This document shows, piece after piece, positions 5,627 through 13,820 of a stretch of 14,063 bases of DNA. Position 1 is the first letter of the stretch; every line of letters starts with the position of its first letter. The notes beneath the pieces are model-generated. The model did not search any database. It was not told the origin of the DNA and saw nothing but the letters and a program-made list of their open reading frames with translations. The position numbers were made by a program, and so were the translations under genes. The stretch lies in assembly GCA_023416175.1 (NCBI GenBank), contig JAEZIE010000216.1:1-14063 (forward strand). The letters run 5' to 3'. Source of the stretch: Bacillota bacterium (GTDB lineage: Bacteria; Bacillota; Clostridia; Christensenellales; CAG-138).

Positions 5627-8092
5627 TTGGCAAAGAGAAGGCCGAAAAAACGCAAAGAGGCGGAACAGTCCCGCCGCGAGATTTGGGGCGTGGCGCTTGC
5701 CGCCGTCGGTGTCTTCCTTGGTGCTTGCATTTATTTCGGGCAGGCCGGCTTGATTGGCGAAGCCATCCGGTCTGTTTCCTATGGGCTGAGCGGCCTGTTT
5801 TCGTATGCGTTCCCCCCCGCCTGCCTCATAGGCGGGATCGCGCTCATCGCCGTTGCAGACCAAAAACCCCGAAAGGGCAGGACGGCGCTTGTGTTCACCG
5901 CCATCTGGCTTGTGCTGGCACTGTTGCACGTGATCGCCCGGCCCATATTGGGAGAGACCTCCTTCCTCATCTATGTACGGGATGCTTACGTGTACGGAAC
6001 CGAGCAGCTTTCCGGCGGCGGCGCTGTGGGCGCGCTCCTTTCCTATCCGTTACTGCTTTTAACCGGCGAAGCCGGCGCATATATCTTCCTGATTGCGGGG
6101 ATTTTGATCACCATCCTATTGGTTACAAGCATTTCCCTGCGGGCAACAGGCCAGCAGGTCACCACCAAGGTGAAGGCCGGTATCCAGCAGGTTGCACAGG
6201 CCCGTGCCGTAAGGCGTGAGCTGTATACGGCGACAATAGACGATGAAGAAGCGGTTCCCGCCCCCCGTTCCCATAAGCCTACAAGGCCTTCGCGCAGGCC
6301 CCCCAAAAAAGAAGAGGATGGCCTGAGCTTTATGCCCATAGAAGGGCCGCTGCAAAAGAAAGCGCAGCCTTCTGCTGGGGAAACAGATACTACTTTTATC
6401 CCTCCTGTAGCCCCAACAATCTCCCCTGCTCCGCCGGTATTTACGGCGGACCTGGATACAGACGATTTTCCTCCGTTTGAGCCGGACGATTTTGCCTCAG
6501 CCCCGCTCCGCACTCCCAAAAGGCCTATGCATGAAGCGTTGCCCTTTTCCGAACCCGTACAGGTAAAGCTTAAGCTGGACCCGGAACCGAAGGCGGAAGC
6601 CCCCCTGCCCCCGCACCACACGGCGCAGGATGTTCCGTATTTGCCGCCTTCGTTCAGCCTATTGAACCCGGCGCTTGCAAGTTATGGACGCAGTACCGAA
6701 TCCCCTGCGGAAAAAGGCAAGCTGCTGGTGGATACGCTGGCGAGCTTCAACGTTTCAGCCAGAGTGGTCAATATCAGCGTCGGCCCCGTCATCACGCGGT
6801 ATGAGCTTGCTCCCGCACCCGGCGTGCGCGTCAACCGCATCACCGCGCTTTCGGACGATATCGCGCTGGCGCTCGCCGCCCCACGTGTCCGCATCGAAGC
6901 GCCCATTCCCGGCAAGGCCGCGGTGGGCATTGAGGTCCCCAACAAGGATACCGTGACGGTTGTGCTGCGGGACGCGGTGGACAGCAAGGAGTTCGCAGCC
7001 TCAAAATCCCCCATTACGCTTGCTTTGGGCAAAGATATTGCCGGAAAAGTCATTGTAGCCGACCTTGCGAAGATGCCGCACCTTTTGATCGCGGGCGCAA
7101 CCGGCTCGGGCAAAAGCGTATGTATCAACGACATCATCATTTCCCTCATCTATAAGTGCTCGCCATCCGATCTCCAATTGATATTGGTCGACCCCAAGGT
7201 GGTGGAACTTTCCGCGTTTGGCGTACTGCCCCACCTGAAGGTGCCGGTGGTGACGGACCCGAAGAAAGCAGCGGGCGCGTTGGCCGGCGGCGTGCGCGAA
7301 ATGACAGAGCGCTACAAGAGGTTCGCCAAAATCGGCGCACGCGATCTGGAGCGTTTTAATGAACTGCAAAAGGACCCCAAGGACAAGCTTCCGAAGCTTG
7401 TTATCATCATAGACGAGCTGGCCGACCTGATGATGGTGGCGCCCGACACCGTGGAAGACAGCATCTGCCGCATCGCCCAGCTTGGGCGCGCGGCGGGCAT
7501 TCACCTGATTGTCGCAACCCAGCGGCCTTCCGCCGATGTCATTACGGGCCTGATCAAAGCCAATATCCCTTCCCGCATCGCGTTTGCGGTTTCCTCCGCC
7601 ATCGATTCGCGAATCATACTCGACTCGGGTGGTGCAGAAAAGCTCTTAGGGCGCGGTGACATGCTCTTTCACCCCAACGGCGCCGGCAAGGCAGTGCGTG
7701 TACAGGGCGCGTATGTTTCGGATGAAGAGGTGGAGCGCATCGTGGAGCACTTTAAGTCTCAGGCGCTCACGCCCGAATTTGACGAGCAATTGATTGAGGA
7801 AATGGATGTGGAGGAAGGACCCGGCGCGCAAGGCAACGGCAAGCAGGAGGACGATCTTTTGGGCGAGGCCGTACGCATTGTACTCGACAGCGGACAGGCT
7901 TCCATCTCCATGATCCAGCGGCGGCTGCGCGTGGGCTATGCGCGCGCTGCGCGGCTCATTGACATTATGGAACAGCACGGCTATGTCAGCGGTTTCGACG
8001 GCGCAAAACCAAGGAAGCTTCTGATTACCCGCGCGCAATATGAACAGATATTTGGAAACCAACCCGACATGAGTGAGGATATGGATGAGTGA
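5627..8092 (+). CDS. ftsK: DNA translocase FtsK/SpoIIIE
   Basis: This 821-residue, septum-anchored, ATP-driven DNA pump clears chromosome DNA during division or sporulation. A basic N-terminus (MAKRRPKKRK) precedes four or five membrane spans (about 19-39, 53-77, 86-104, 131-146, 149-169). A Pro/acidic linker runs to about residue 350. The alpha domain follows (ISVGPVITRYELAPAPGVRV), then the RecA-like motor with Walker A GATGSGKS at 490-497 and Walker B LVIIIDE ending at Asp596-Glu597. The motor continues through VATQRPSADVITGLIKANIP, the FtsK/SpoIIIE hallmark. A C-terminal winged-helix gamma domain (about 743-800, ending RLRVGYARAARLIDIMEQHG) reads polar chromosome motifs in the family. It starts at TTG 5627 because of the ribosome site at 5615. 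Whether it is the division (FtsK/SftA) or sporulation (SpoIIIE) version cannot be told, but four or five spans fit SpoIIIE/FtsK. It heads an operon with rimO and pgsA. Confidence 0.95.
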   Translation: MAKRRPKKRKEAEQSRREIWGVALAAVGVFLGACIYFGQAGLIGEAIRSVSYGLSGLFSYAFPPACLIGGIALIAVADQKPRKGRTALVFTAIWLVLALLHVIARPILGETSFLIYVRDAYVYGTEQLSGGGAVGALLSYPLLLLTGEAGAYIFLIAGILITILLVTSISLRATGQQVTTKVKAGIQQVAQARAVRRELYTATIDDEEAVPAPRSHKPTRPSRRPPKKEEDGLSFMPIEGPLQKKAQPSAGETDTTFIPPVAPTISPAPPVFTADLDTDDFPPFEPDDFASAPLRTPKRPMHEALPFSEPVQVKLKLDPEPKAEAPLPPHHTAQDVPYLPPSFSLLNPALASYGRSTESPAEKGKLLVDTLASFNVSARVVNISVGPVITRYELAPAPGVRVNRITALSDDIALALAAPRVRIEAPIPGKAAVGIEVPNKDTVTVVLRDAVDSKEFAASKSPITLALGKDIAGKVIVADLAKMPHLLIAGATGSGKSVCINDIIISLIYKCSPSDLQLILVDPKVVELSAFGVLPHLKVPVVTDPKKAAGALAGGVREMTERYKRFAKIGARDLERFNELQKDPKDKLPKLVIIIDELADLMMVAPDTVEDSICRIAQLGRAAGIHLIVATQRPSADVITGLIKANIPSRIAFAVSSAIDSRIILDSGGAEKLLGRGDMLFHPNGAGKAVRVQGAYVSDEEVERIVEHFKSQALTPEFDEQLIEEMDVEEGPGAQGNGKQEDDLLGEAVRIVLDSGQASISMIQRRLRVGYARAARLIDIMEQHGYVSGFDGAKPRKLLITRAQYEQIFGNQPDMSEDMDE

Positions 8093-9368
8093 CATCGGCG
8101 TTATTTCTTTAGGCTGCTCCAAGAACCGTGTGGATACCGAGCGAATGCTAGGCATTCTGGAAGGTGCTGGCCACCGCATCGTAAACGAACCTGCAAAGGC
8201 CGAAGTGCTTATTGTGAATACCTGCGGCTTTATCGAACCCGCCAAACAGGAAAGCATCAACACAATTCTCGAAATGGCGGCCTATAAAAAGAAGGGCCGG
8301 TGCAATACGCTTATTGTAACGGGCTGTCTGAGTGAACGCTACCGCAAGGATCTCGTCGAGGGTCTGCCCGAAGTAGACCACTTTTTAGGCGTACATGAAT
8401 ACGAAACGCTACCGGATCTATTGCCCAAGTGCGCCGTATGCGCGCCGCGCGCAGGAAGGAAGCTGACAACGCCCTTTTATTCCGCGTACCTTCGCGTGGG
8501 GGACGGGTGCAACAACCGCTGCACCTACTGCGCCATCCCGCTCATACGGGGGCCTTTGCACAGCGTGCCTATGCCGCAGTTGATCGACGAAGCGAAGGGG
8601 CTTGTGGATACGGGCGTCACCGAGCTTACCATTATCGCGCAGGATACTTCCGGCTACGGCATGGACCTCTATGGAAAACCCATGCTGCTGCCGTTGATGG
8701 AGGAACTAACCAATATTTCCGCTTTAAAATGGCTGCGCGTTCTCTATACCTATCCGGATACCGTCACCAAAGAGCTGATTGCGGGGATCGCGGGCAACGA
8801 AAAAATCTGCAATTATCTGGACATTCCGTTACAGCACATCGACGACAGCATGCTAAAGCGCATGCACCGCAGGGGAACGCGCGCGCATATTGAAAGCGTG
8901 CTTTCTTACATACGGACGCATGCCCCGGATTTTATGCTGCGTACTACCATGATGGTGGGCTTCCCCGGCGAAACCGATATGGAATTTGAAAGTATGCTTT
9001 CTTTCCTGCGCGAATATCCTTTCGACAGGCTGGGGGCCTTTGCCTTCTCCCCCGAGGAAAACACGGCTGCGGCGAATATGCCCGGCCAGGTCCCCGAGGA
9101 AGTGAAACAGCAGCGGCTTCATACGTTAATGACACAGCAGCAGGACATTTCCCGCGCGCGAAACGAGCAGCGCGTGGGCCGCACGGTGGAGGTTTTGCTC
9201 GAAACGACGCGGGAGGGCACTTCCTGCGGCCGCTCCTATGCAGAAGCGCCGGAGGTAGACGGGGCGATCCTTCTCCCCAGTAAACCCCACCACAAACCCG
9301 GAACGTATGTCACCGCCCGCCTAACAAAAGCGCTTGAATATGACATGGTCGGAGAGGAACTCATATGA
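8085..9368 (+). CDS. rimO: Ribosomal protein S12 methylthiotransferase RimO
   Basis: This 427-residue radical-SAM enzyme adds a methylthio group to a conserved aspartate of ribosomal protein S12. The N-terminal UPF0004/MTTase domain has the three cluster cysteines Cys11, Cys47 and Cys81 (in SLGCSKN, NTCGFI and TGCLSER). The radical-SAM motif C-x3-C-x2-C is at 142, 146 and 149 (GCNNRCTYCAIPLIRGP). A C-terminal TRAM domain covers about 355-427. The SLGCSKNRVD opening and the IRGP segment favour RimO over the tRNA enzyme MiaB. I chose the ATG at 8085 because TGAGG (8074-8078) lies six bases upstream; an upstream in-frame GTG at 8073 is less likely. It overlaps the ftsK 3' end by eight bases, so translation is coupled. 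Confidence 0.95.
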   Translation: MSDIGVISLGCSKNRVDTERMLGILEGAGHRIVNEPAKAEVLIVNTCGFIEPAKQESINTILEMAAYKKKGRCNTLIVTGCLSERYRKDLVEGLPEVDHFLGVHEYETLPDLLPKCAVCAPRAGRKLTTPFYSAYLRVGDGCNNRCTYCAIPLIRGPLHSVPMPQLIDEAKGLVDTGVTELTIIAQDTSGYGMDLYGKPMLLPLMEELTNISALKWLRVLYTYPDTVTKELIAGIAGNEKICNYLDIPLQHIDDSMLKRMHRRGTRAHIESVLSYIRTHAPDFMLRTTMMVGFPGETDMEFESMLSFLREYPFDRLGAFAFSPEENTAAANMPGQVPEEVKQQRLHTLMTQQQDISRARNEQRVGRTVEVLLETTREGTSCGRSYAEAPEVDGAILLPSKPHHKPGTYVTARLTKALEYDMVGEELI

Positions 9369-9901
9369 ATCTTCCCAACAAGCTCACGCTGCTTCGTATG
9401 TTGCTTGTACCTGTATTCGTCGCCTGCTTTTACATTCCCGTTTCGTATGCAAATATTGTGGCGGCGGGCGTATTTGTGCTTGCGTATATCACGGATATTC
9501 TGGACGGGCAAATCGCTAGAAAGCACAACCTTGTCACCAGCTTTGGCAAGCTGATGGACCCCATGGCGGATAAGCTATTAACATGCAGCGCGTTTGTTAT
9601 GCTTGCTTCAGATGCCCTTGTCTCCCCCATAGCAGTTATCATCATCATTGCGCGGGAGCTGTTTATCAGCGGGTTCCGCCTGGTGGCCGTGGAAAACGGC
9701 AAAGTGATAGCCGCAAGCTGGCTGGGCAAGATAAAGACCATATCGCAATGCGTAGCGGTGGTCGCGGCGCTCATCTGGCCGTACCTTTGGTGGCCGCGCT
9801 TCCCGCTGGACGAAATCATCGTATGGATTTCCGTGGGCTTTACCCTCTGGTCCGGTATCGATTATGTGGTAAAAAACCGTGGGAGCATCAAGTTTTCCTG
9901 A
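9365..9901 (+). CDS. pgsA: CDP-diacylglycerol-glycerol-3-phosphate 3-phosphatidyltransferase
   Basis: This 178-residue membrane enzyme makes phosphatidylglycerophosphate from CDP-diacylglycerol and glycerol-3-phosphate, the committed step to phosphatidylglycerol and cardiolipin. The CDP-alcohol phosphatidyltransferase signature D-x2-D-G-x2-A-R-x8-G-x3-D-x3-D is complete: Asp44, Asp47, Gly48, Ala51, Arg52, Gly61, Asp65 and Asp69. Several hydrophobic spans flank it. The opening NLPNKLTLLRMLLVPVFV is typical of PgsA. The start codon overlaps the rimO stop in an ATGA (4-nt overlap), with AGAGG seven bases upstream. It is the last gene of the ftsK operon before a hairpin terminator at 9977-10002. 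Confidence 0.93.
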   Translation: MNLPNKLTLLRMLLVPVFVACFYIPVSYANIVAAGVFVLAYITDILDGQIARKHNLVTSFGKLMDPMADKLLTCSAFVMLASDALVSPIAVIIIIARELFISGFRLVAVENGKVIAASWLGKIKTISQCVAVVAALIWPYLWWPRFPLDEIIVWISVGFTLWSGIDYVVKNRGSIKFS

Positions 9902-10154
9902 TTTTTCTATGAGGATTTCATTTGGGGCTCAGCCCAAACCCCGCTTAGGGCTGTAAGCAAAGGTACCCGGTGTTCTAAAACCGATTCACCGGATCGGTTT
10001 TTGCCCTTCGGGGGACCGAACCCGCTTCCCTGCGGGAAGCCCCTAAGAACCCATTTTGCAAAATTCTAGGCCGTTTGCGGAGAGGGATTCCCACGGGACA
10101 TATCCCTTGGGTGGGCGCTCGAGGGCGAAGCCCTCGAAGAAGGCCGATGGACTA
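9902..10154. repeat. Hairpin-dense spacer between pgsA and cinA
   Basis: No gene is seen in this stretch. It is packed with short inverted repeats. TTTGGG/CCCAAA pairs 9921-9926 with 9933-9938; GCTT/AAGC pairs 9943-9946 with 9955-9958. The terminator stem lies at 9977-10001. GCTTCCC/GGGAAGC pairs 10024-10030 with 10034-10040. ATTTTGCAAAAT (10053-10064) is a palindrome. CCCAC/GTGGG (10090-10094 with 10111-10115) encloses GGGA/TCCC. TCGAGGGC/GCCCTCGA pairs 10119-10126 with 10130-10137 around GAA. Such strings of palindromes are typical of extragenic palindromic (REP-like) repeat clusters, though I cannot see whether copies exist elsewhere in the genome. Confidence 0.5.
9977..10002 (+). terminator. 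Terminator of the ftsK-rimO-pgsA operon
   Basis: AAAACCGAT (9977-9985) pairs with ATCGGTTTT (9993-10001) around a 7-nt loop, giving a stem that ends in a run of five T residues. It lies about 75 bases after the pgsA stop codon. The A-run on the other side means it could also work leftward. Confidence 0.65.
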
Positions 10155-10155
10155 T

Positions 10156-10182
10156 AGCGCATACGATGCGCTGTGATTTTTT
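10156..10182 (+). terminator. Terminator-like hairpin directly before cinA (possible attenuator)
   Basis: AGCGCAT (10156-10162) pairs perfectly with ATGCGCT (10166-10172) around ACG, with six T residues at 10177-10182. The T-run ends two bases before the cinA ribosome site, so there is no room for a promoter between them. cinA transcription must therefore read through it, either attenuated or inefficiently terminated. The four-base gap between stem and T-run weakens it as a terminator. Confidence 0.5.
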
Positions 10183-10203
10183 GCAGGAAAGAGGTCTTTT
10201 AAT

Positions 10204-11451
10204 ATGATTGCCGAGTTGATCAGCGTCGGAACCGAATTGTTGATGGGGCAGGTACTCAACACGGACGCGCAGTTTATGGCGCAAAAGCTTGCGCCTTTGG
10301 GTGTGAACGTGTACCATCAGGTCACAGTGGGGGACAACCCTGAGCGTTTAAAGGGCGCTGTGCGTACCGCGCTTTCCCGCGCAGACGTCGTAATACTTTC
10401 GGGCGGCCTTGGTCCCACCGGGGACGACTTGACCAAACAGACCATTGCGGATTTGTTTGAGCTTCCTATGGAGCGGGACGCGACTAGCGAGCAAACGCTC
10501 AGGGAGCGCTTTCTCGCCTTCCACCGGGAAATGACGCCCAACAACCTCAAGCAGGCAGATTTCCCGCAGGGCAGCATCATATTAAAAAATCCCAACGGTA
10601 CGGCGCCCGGATGTATCGTACCCAACGGGGACAAGGCGGCCATATTGCTGCCTGGCCCGCCTTCCGAATTATTCCCCATGTTTGAGCAGGAGGTCATGCC
10701 GTATCTCGAGGCGCGAAGCGGCTGCAAGCTATACTCCCGCGAGATCCGCATATTCGGCATGGGAGAGTCTGCCGTGGAGCACCGCCTACGGGATTTGATG
10801 GACGCGCAGGACAACCCCACCATCGCCCCCTACGCAAAAACCGGCGAGGTCACGCTGCGCGTGACGGCGCGCTGCGCCACGGAGGAAGAGGGGCTGAAAC
10901 TTGTGCAGCCTGTGATCGATGAAATCCAAAGCCGGATCGGAGACGTCGTTTATTCAACGCAAGGCGTGACGCTTGCAGGCGTATGCGCCATGCTGTTGGA
11001 AGAACGCAATCTTACCTTAGCTGTCGCTGAAAGCTGTACGGGCGGGATGATCTCTTCTACGCTCATCGATATTCCGGGGAGTTCCGGGTACTTTATGGAA
11101 GGCGCCGTCACCTATTCAGACGCCGCAAAGATGCGCCGCCTTGGCGTTTCCTCTGCCACTTTGCGCAAATACGGCGCGGTGAGCGCGGAATGCGCGCAGG
11201 AAATGGCCATGGGCATGCGCAAGACATCCGGAACCAACTATGGCCTTGCCACTACCGGCATTGCGGGCCCGGGCGGTGCAACAAAAGAGAAACCGGTGGG
11301 TCTTATGTACGTAGCGCTTTCGGACGGAAAGGATGTTATTGTCAAGCGCCTGCAGCTTACCGGAAACCGCAGCCGCATCCGCGAAGTTACGGTACTCAAC
11401 GCCCTTGATGTGCTGCGCCGATCTCTGCTGGAGCTGCCGCAAACCGAATAA
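10204..11451 (+). CDS. cinA: CinA: competence/damage-inducible protein with NMN amidohydrolase-like domain
   Basis: This 415-residue cytoplasmic protein has two parts. The N-terminal MoaB/Mog-like domain carries SGGLGPTGDDLT (about residues 66-77), the molybdopterin-binding-type signature; in CinA it relates to ADP-ribose pyrophosphatase activity. The C-terminal PncC domain starts at about 269 with LAVAESCTGG and continues through GITG-like TTGIAGPGGATKEKPVG. It hydrolyses nicotinamide mononucleotide to nicotinate mononucleotide in the pyridine nucleotide cycle. Length is full. The start is ATG 10204, with AGGAAAGAGG at 10185-10194. It lies between pgsA and recA as in many Firmicutes, but a hairpin-rich spacer separates it from pgsA and a terminator-like hairpin precedes it. 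A competence role is historical and not shown here. Confidence 0.93.
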   Translation: MIAELISVGTELLMGQVLNTDAQFMAQKLAPLGVNVYHQVTVGDNPERLKGAVRTALSRADVVILSGGLGPTGDDLTKQTIADLFELPMERDATSEQTLRERFLAFHREMTPNNLKQADFPQGSIILKNPNGTAPGCIVPNGDKAAILLPGPPSELFPMFEQEVMPYLEARSGCKLYSREIRIFGMGESAVEHRLRDLMDAQDNPTIAPYAKTGEVTLRVTARCATEEEGLKLVQPVIDEIQSRIGDVVYSTQGVTLAGVCAMLLEERNLTLAVAESCTGGMISSTLIDIPGSSGYFMEGAVTYSDAAKMRRLGVSSATLRKYGAVSAECAQEMAMGMRKTSGTNYGLATTGIAGPGGATKEKPVGLMYVALSDGKDVIVKRLQLTGNRSRIREVTVLNALDVLRRSLLELPQTE

Positions 11452-11538
11452 AGTTTCCTTGTTGGATACTTTCGGGGCGCGAATCGACTATTTTAAATGT
11501 TTTAGGGGCGAAAATGTTTCTATTTGCGAAACTTTTCC

Positions 11539-11567
11539 TTTTCCTGTGGGTGGGAATATGATATACT
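11539..11567 (+). promoter_or_regulatory. Promoter of recA
   Basis: TATACT (11562-11567) is a good -10. The -35 at 17 bp, TTTTCC (11539-11544), is poor, so the promoter may be weak or activated. No GAAC-N4-GTTC type SOS box is found between cinA and recA. The nearest symmetric elements are GAAAATGTTTC and GTTTC/GAAAC in 11510-11535. Confidence 0.55.
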
Positions 11568-11610
11568 CGGTTTATCGGTAGATAAGTTTGGGCACTGAGG
11601 AGGATTGGGC

Positions 11611-12684
11611 ATGGCAAACGTAGGCGTGGAAAAATCCAGGGCGCTGGAAATGGCGCTCAGCCAAATCGAAAAGCAGTTCGGCAAAGGCGCCATCATGAAG
11701 CTGGGGGATGCAGCAGGTAAAATTACCGTCTCCACCATTTCCACGGGCTGTTTGGAGCTGGACTTTGCGCTGGGCGTGGGCGGCGTACCGCGCGGGCGCA
11801 TCATTGAAATATTCGGGCCGGAATCCTCCGGTAAAACCACCGTTGCCCTGCATATCATCGCGCAGGCCCAGAAGGCTGGGGGAACCGCCGCGTTTATCGA
11901 CGCGGAGCACGCGCTCGACCCGCTTTATGCCGGAAACCTCGGCGTCAACGTGGATGATCTGTACGTATCCCAGCCGGACAACGGCGAGCAGGCGCTTGAA
12001 ATTACAGAAGCGTTGGTGCGCTCGGGCGCTATGGACGTGGTGGTAGTGGACTCGGTGGCCGCCCTCGTTCCCAAGGCGGAAATCGAAGGCGATATGGGCG
12101 ATTCCCATGTCGGCCTCCAGGCGCGCCTGATGTCCCAGGCGCTGCGCAAATTGGCGGGCACCATCTCCAAGACCAATACGGTGGTGGTGTTCATCAACCA
12201 GCTGCGCGAAAAGGTCGGCGTGATGTTCGGCAACCCGGAAACCACGCCGGGCGGCAAAGCGCTCAAGTTCTACGCCTCCATCCGCCTGGATGTGCGCAAA
12301 ATTGAAACACTCAAAAGCGGCACGGAGTTTGTGGGCAGCCGCACCCGCGTGAAGGTGGTCAAAAACAAAGTGGCCCCGCCCTTTAAGCAGGCGGAATTCG
12401 ATATTATCTATGGCGAAGGCATCTCCAGGGAAGGTTCCATACTCGATCTCGCAACGCAATATAAGCTCATTGCAAAGACCGGCGCATGGTATTCCTACGG
12501 CGATATGCGCATGGCGCAGGGCCGGGACAATGCACGTCTGTTCCTAAAGGACAACCGCGAGCTTTGCGAGCAGTTGGAAGCGCAGCTGCGCGGCATACTG
12601 GACCAGGAACGCGCCAAGGCCGCGGCCGAGCATGAAGCACGCCGCGGAAATTCTGAGGCCACCCCTGTAGGTATAGACGACTGA
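11611..12684 (+). CDS. recA: Recombinase RecA
   Basis: This 357-residue ATP-dependent strand-exchange protein forms filaments on single-stranded DNA for homologous recombination and triggers LexA self-cleavage. Walker A GPESSGKT lies at residues 69-76 and Walker B MDVVVVDSVAAL at about 141-152. DNA-binding loop L1 is near 160-172 (EGDMGDSHVGLQAR) and loop L2 near 203-220 (GVMFGNPETTPGGKALKF). The C-terminus ends in a mixed charged tail closing with acidic GIDD. I chose the ATG at 11611 because AGGAGG (11598-11603) is seven bases upstream; a TTG two codons earlier is a weaker choice. It has its own promoter after cinA. Unusually, no recX or rny-like gene follows; a truncated sensor protein starts 43 bases downstream. 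Confidence 0.97.
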   Translation: MANVGVEKSRALEMALSQIEKQFGKGAIMKLGDAAGKITVSTISTGCLELDFALGVGGVPRGRIIEIFGPESSGKTTVALHIIAQAQKAGGTAAFIDAEHALDPLYAGNLGVNVDDLYVSQPDNGEQALEITEALVRSGAMDVVVVDSVAALVPKAEIEGDMGDSHVGLQARLMSQALRKLAGTISKTNTVVVFINQLREKVGVMFGNPETTPGGKALKFYASIRLDVRKIETLKSGTEFVGSRTRVKVVKNKVAPPFKQAEFDIIYGEGISREGSILDLATQYKLIAKTGAWYSYGDMRMAQGRDNARLFLKDNRELCEQLEAQLRGILDQERAKAAAEHEARRGNSEATPVGIDD

Positions 12685-12727
12685 CGGTGTAATTTAGCGC
12701 AATCCAAGGGTACTCAATGAGGTCGGT

Positions 12728-13759
12728 ATGAAGGAACGGATTAAGAACGTACTGAACTTCAAAAAACCGTCGCTTATCATCATTGTCACCGCCGTCCTGC
12801 TTGCTGCCGCGCTAACTGTGGGGCTGGCGCTGAGCAGGACAGCGGATAGTGCTCCTGTCAAAGCTACGGTTACCGCAAACGGAAAAGAACGGCCAATTTC
12901 AATTGATCGTAATGAAAACCCACCTTATGTGCAGTTGGGAAGCTTAATCAAACTCCAAATGGACGATCGTTTTCCCGATACAATACATGTGACGGACATC
13001 ATCGCCAATCCGGACGGCTCTCCCAAATATGACCGGCGATTGGATCAAGAAGTTGCTTATACAATATCCGGCAACACCATTTCATTTGCGGTTGAGAGCA
13101 ACTGGGCGGTAGGATTAAGTTCGAATTCCGAAGACTATAAAAAGGGTAACAGCTACCGTTGGTATCGCGTTCAATGCGGCTGGAAAAATGGCGATCAAAA
13201 GGAATACGCAATTTATGTAAGGACCGACCCGGCAATTATTTTTGAGGACGTGCCGTCCGATACTTACGAGGCGCGCGAGTGGCTGGATTATTACCTTGAC
13301 GAACAGCTTCCCTGGGATGGCAGTATGGAGTTGAACCTGCCCGAATATCCCAGCACAACATTCCGCTGGACGTCGGATAAAGTTACGGCTGTCACCTCCG
13401 ATGGCGAAACAATCCTATTTAGCGGGATGCCGGTTTGGAACGTTTACTTGGCCGACCTGACCGATGACGGACTGCCCGAATTATGCGCGACGGTCAGTTT
13501 TGGGTCGGGAATCGTGGATAACCGCGTGTTGGCCTTTGATTACGCCGACGGTAAGCTTTATGAGCTATCCGACCGCATGCTCTACGACTATGTTTTGTCG
13601 TTGGAAAATGGAAGTCTTATCGTGACGCTGTCAAAGTATAACGGCGAAAAACTGGCTTCGGGCGATTTAGCAATTACCAATGGTGAACTGACCGCTATTG
13701 GAATCGACCGCACAGGGCCGGAGCAGAGCGATCCCTCTGCAACGACCGGATCGCGCTAG
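12728..13759 (+). CDS. C-terminal fragment of a BlaR1/M56-type membrane sensor
   Basis: This 343-residue protein has one N-terminal membrane span (about 15-36) and an outside domain. The opening KERIKNVLNFKKPS plus the span resembles the segment that, in Firmicute BlaR1/M56 metallopeptidase regulators, follows the HExxH protease domain (EVGVKERVK..VLNYKKP). The codons just before the ATG read N-E-V-G, so similarity appears to continue past the start, while a stop lies at 12695-12697. The outside part ends with a module I recall from such sensors (FRW...VTA...LFSGMPVWNVYLADLTDDG, then ELCATVSFGSGIVDNRVL). No HExxH, cytoplasmic loop or partner repressor gene is present, so protease signalling is lost. 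GAGG at 12719-12722 gives a usable ribosome site. It may be a decaying gene or a surviving surface-anchored protein. The family call rests on recalled motifs, not a search. Confidence 0.65.
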   Translation: MKERIKNVLNFKKPSLIIIVTAVLLAAALTVGLALSRTADSAPVKATVTANGKERPISIDRNENPPYVQLGSLIKLQMDDRFPDTIHVTDIIANPDGSPKYDRRLDQEVAYTISGNTISFAVESNWAVGLSSNSEDYKKGNSYRWYRVQCGWKNGDQKEYAIYVRTDPAIIFEDVPSDTYEAREWLDYYLDEQLPWDGSMELNLPEYPSTTFRWTSDKVTAVTSDGETILFSGMPVWNVYLADLTDDGLPELCATVSFGSGIVDNRVLAFDYADGKLYELSDRMLYDYVLSLENGSLIVTLSKYNGEKLASGDLAITNGELTAIGIDRTGPEQSDPSATTGSR

Positions 13760-13820
13760 AGCATAACAGGAAGAGGCAGCATTTTTACATTGGGCATACG
13801 GCCCGATGTTTTTATTTGTC

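Noticed and set aside
6043..7504. Minus-strand open frames of 155-192 codons opposite ftsK
   Set aside because: They overlap conserved FtsK domains and look like reverse-complement codon shadows, with no start signals.
10066..10317. 83-codon minus-strand frame across the pgsA-cinA spacer and the cinA start
   Set aside because: It overlaps the cinA N-terminus and the palindrome cluster, has no ribosome site and no recognisable domain.
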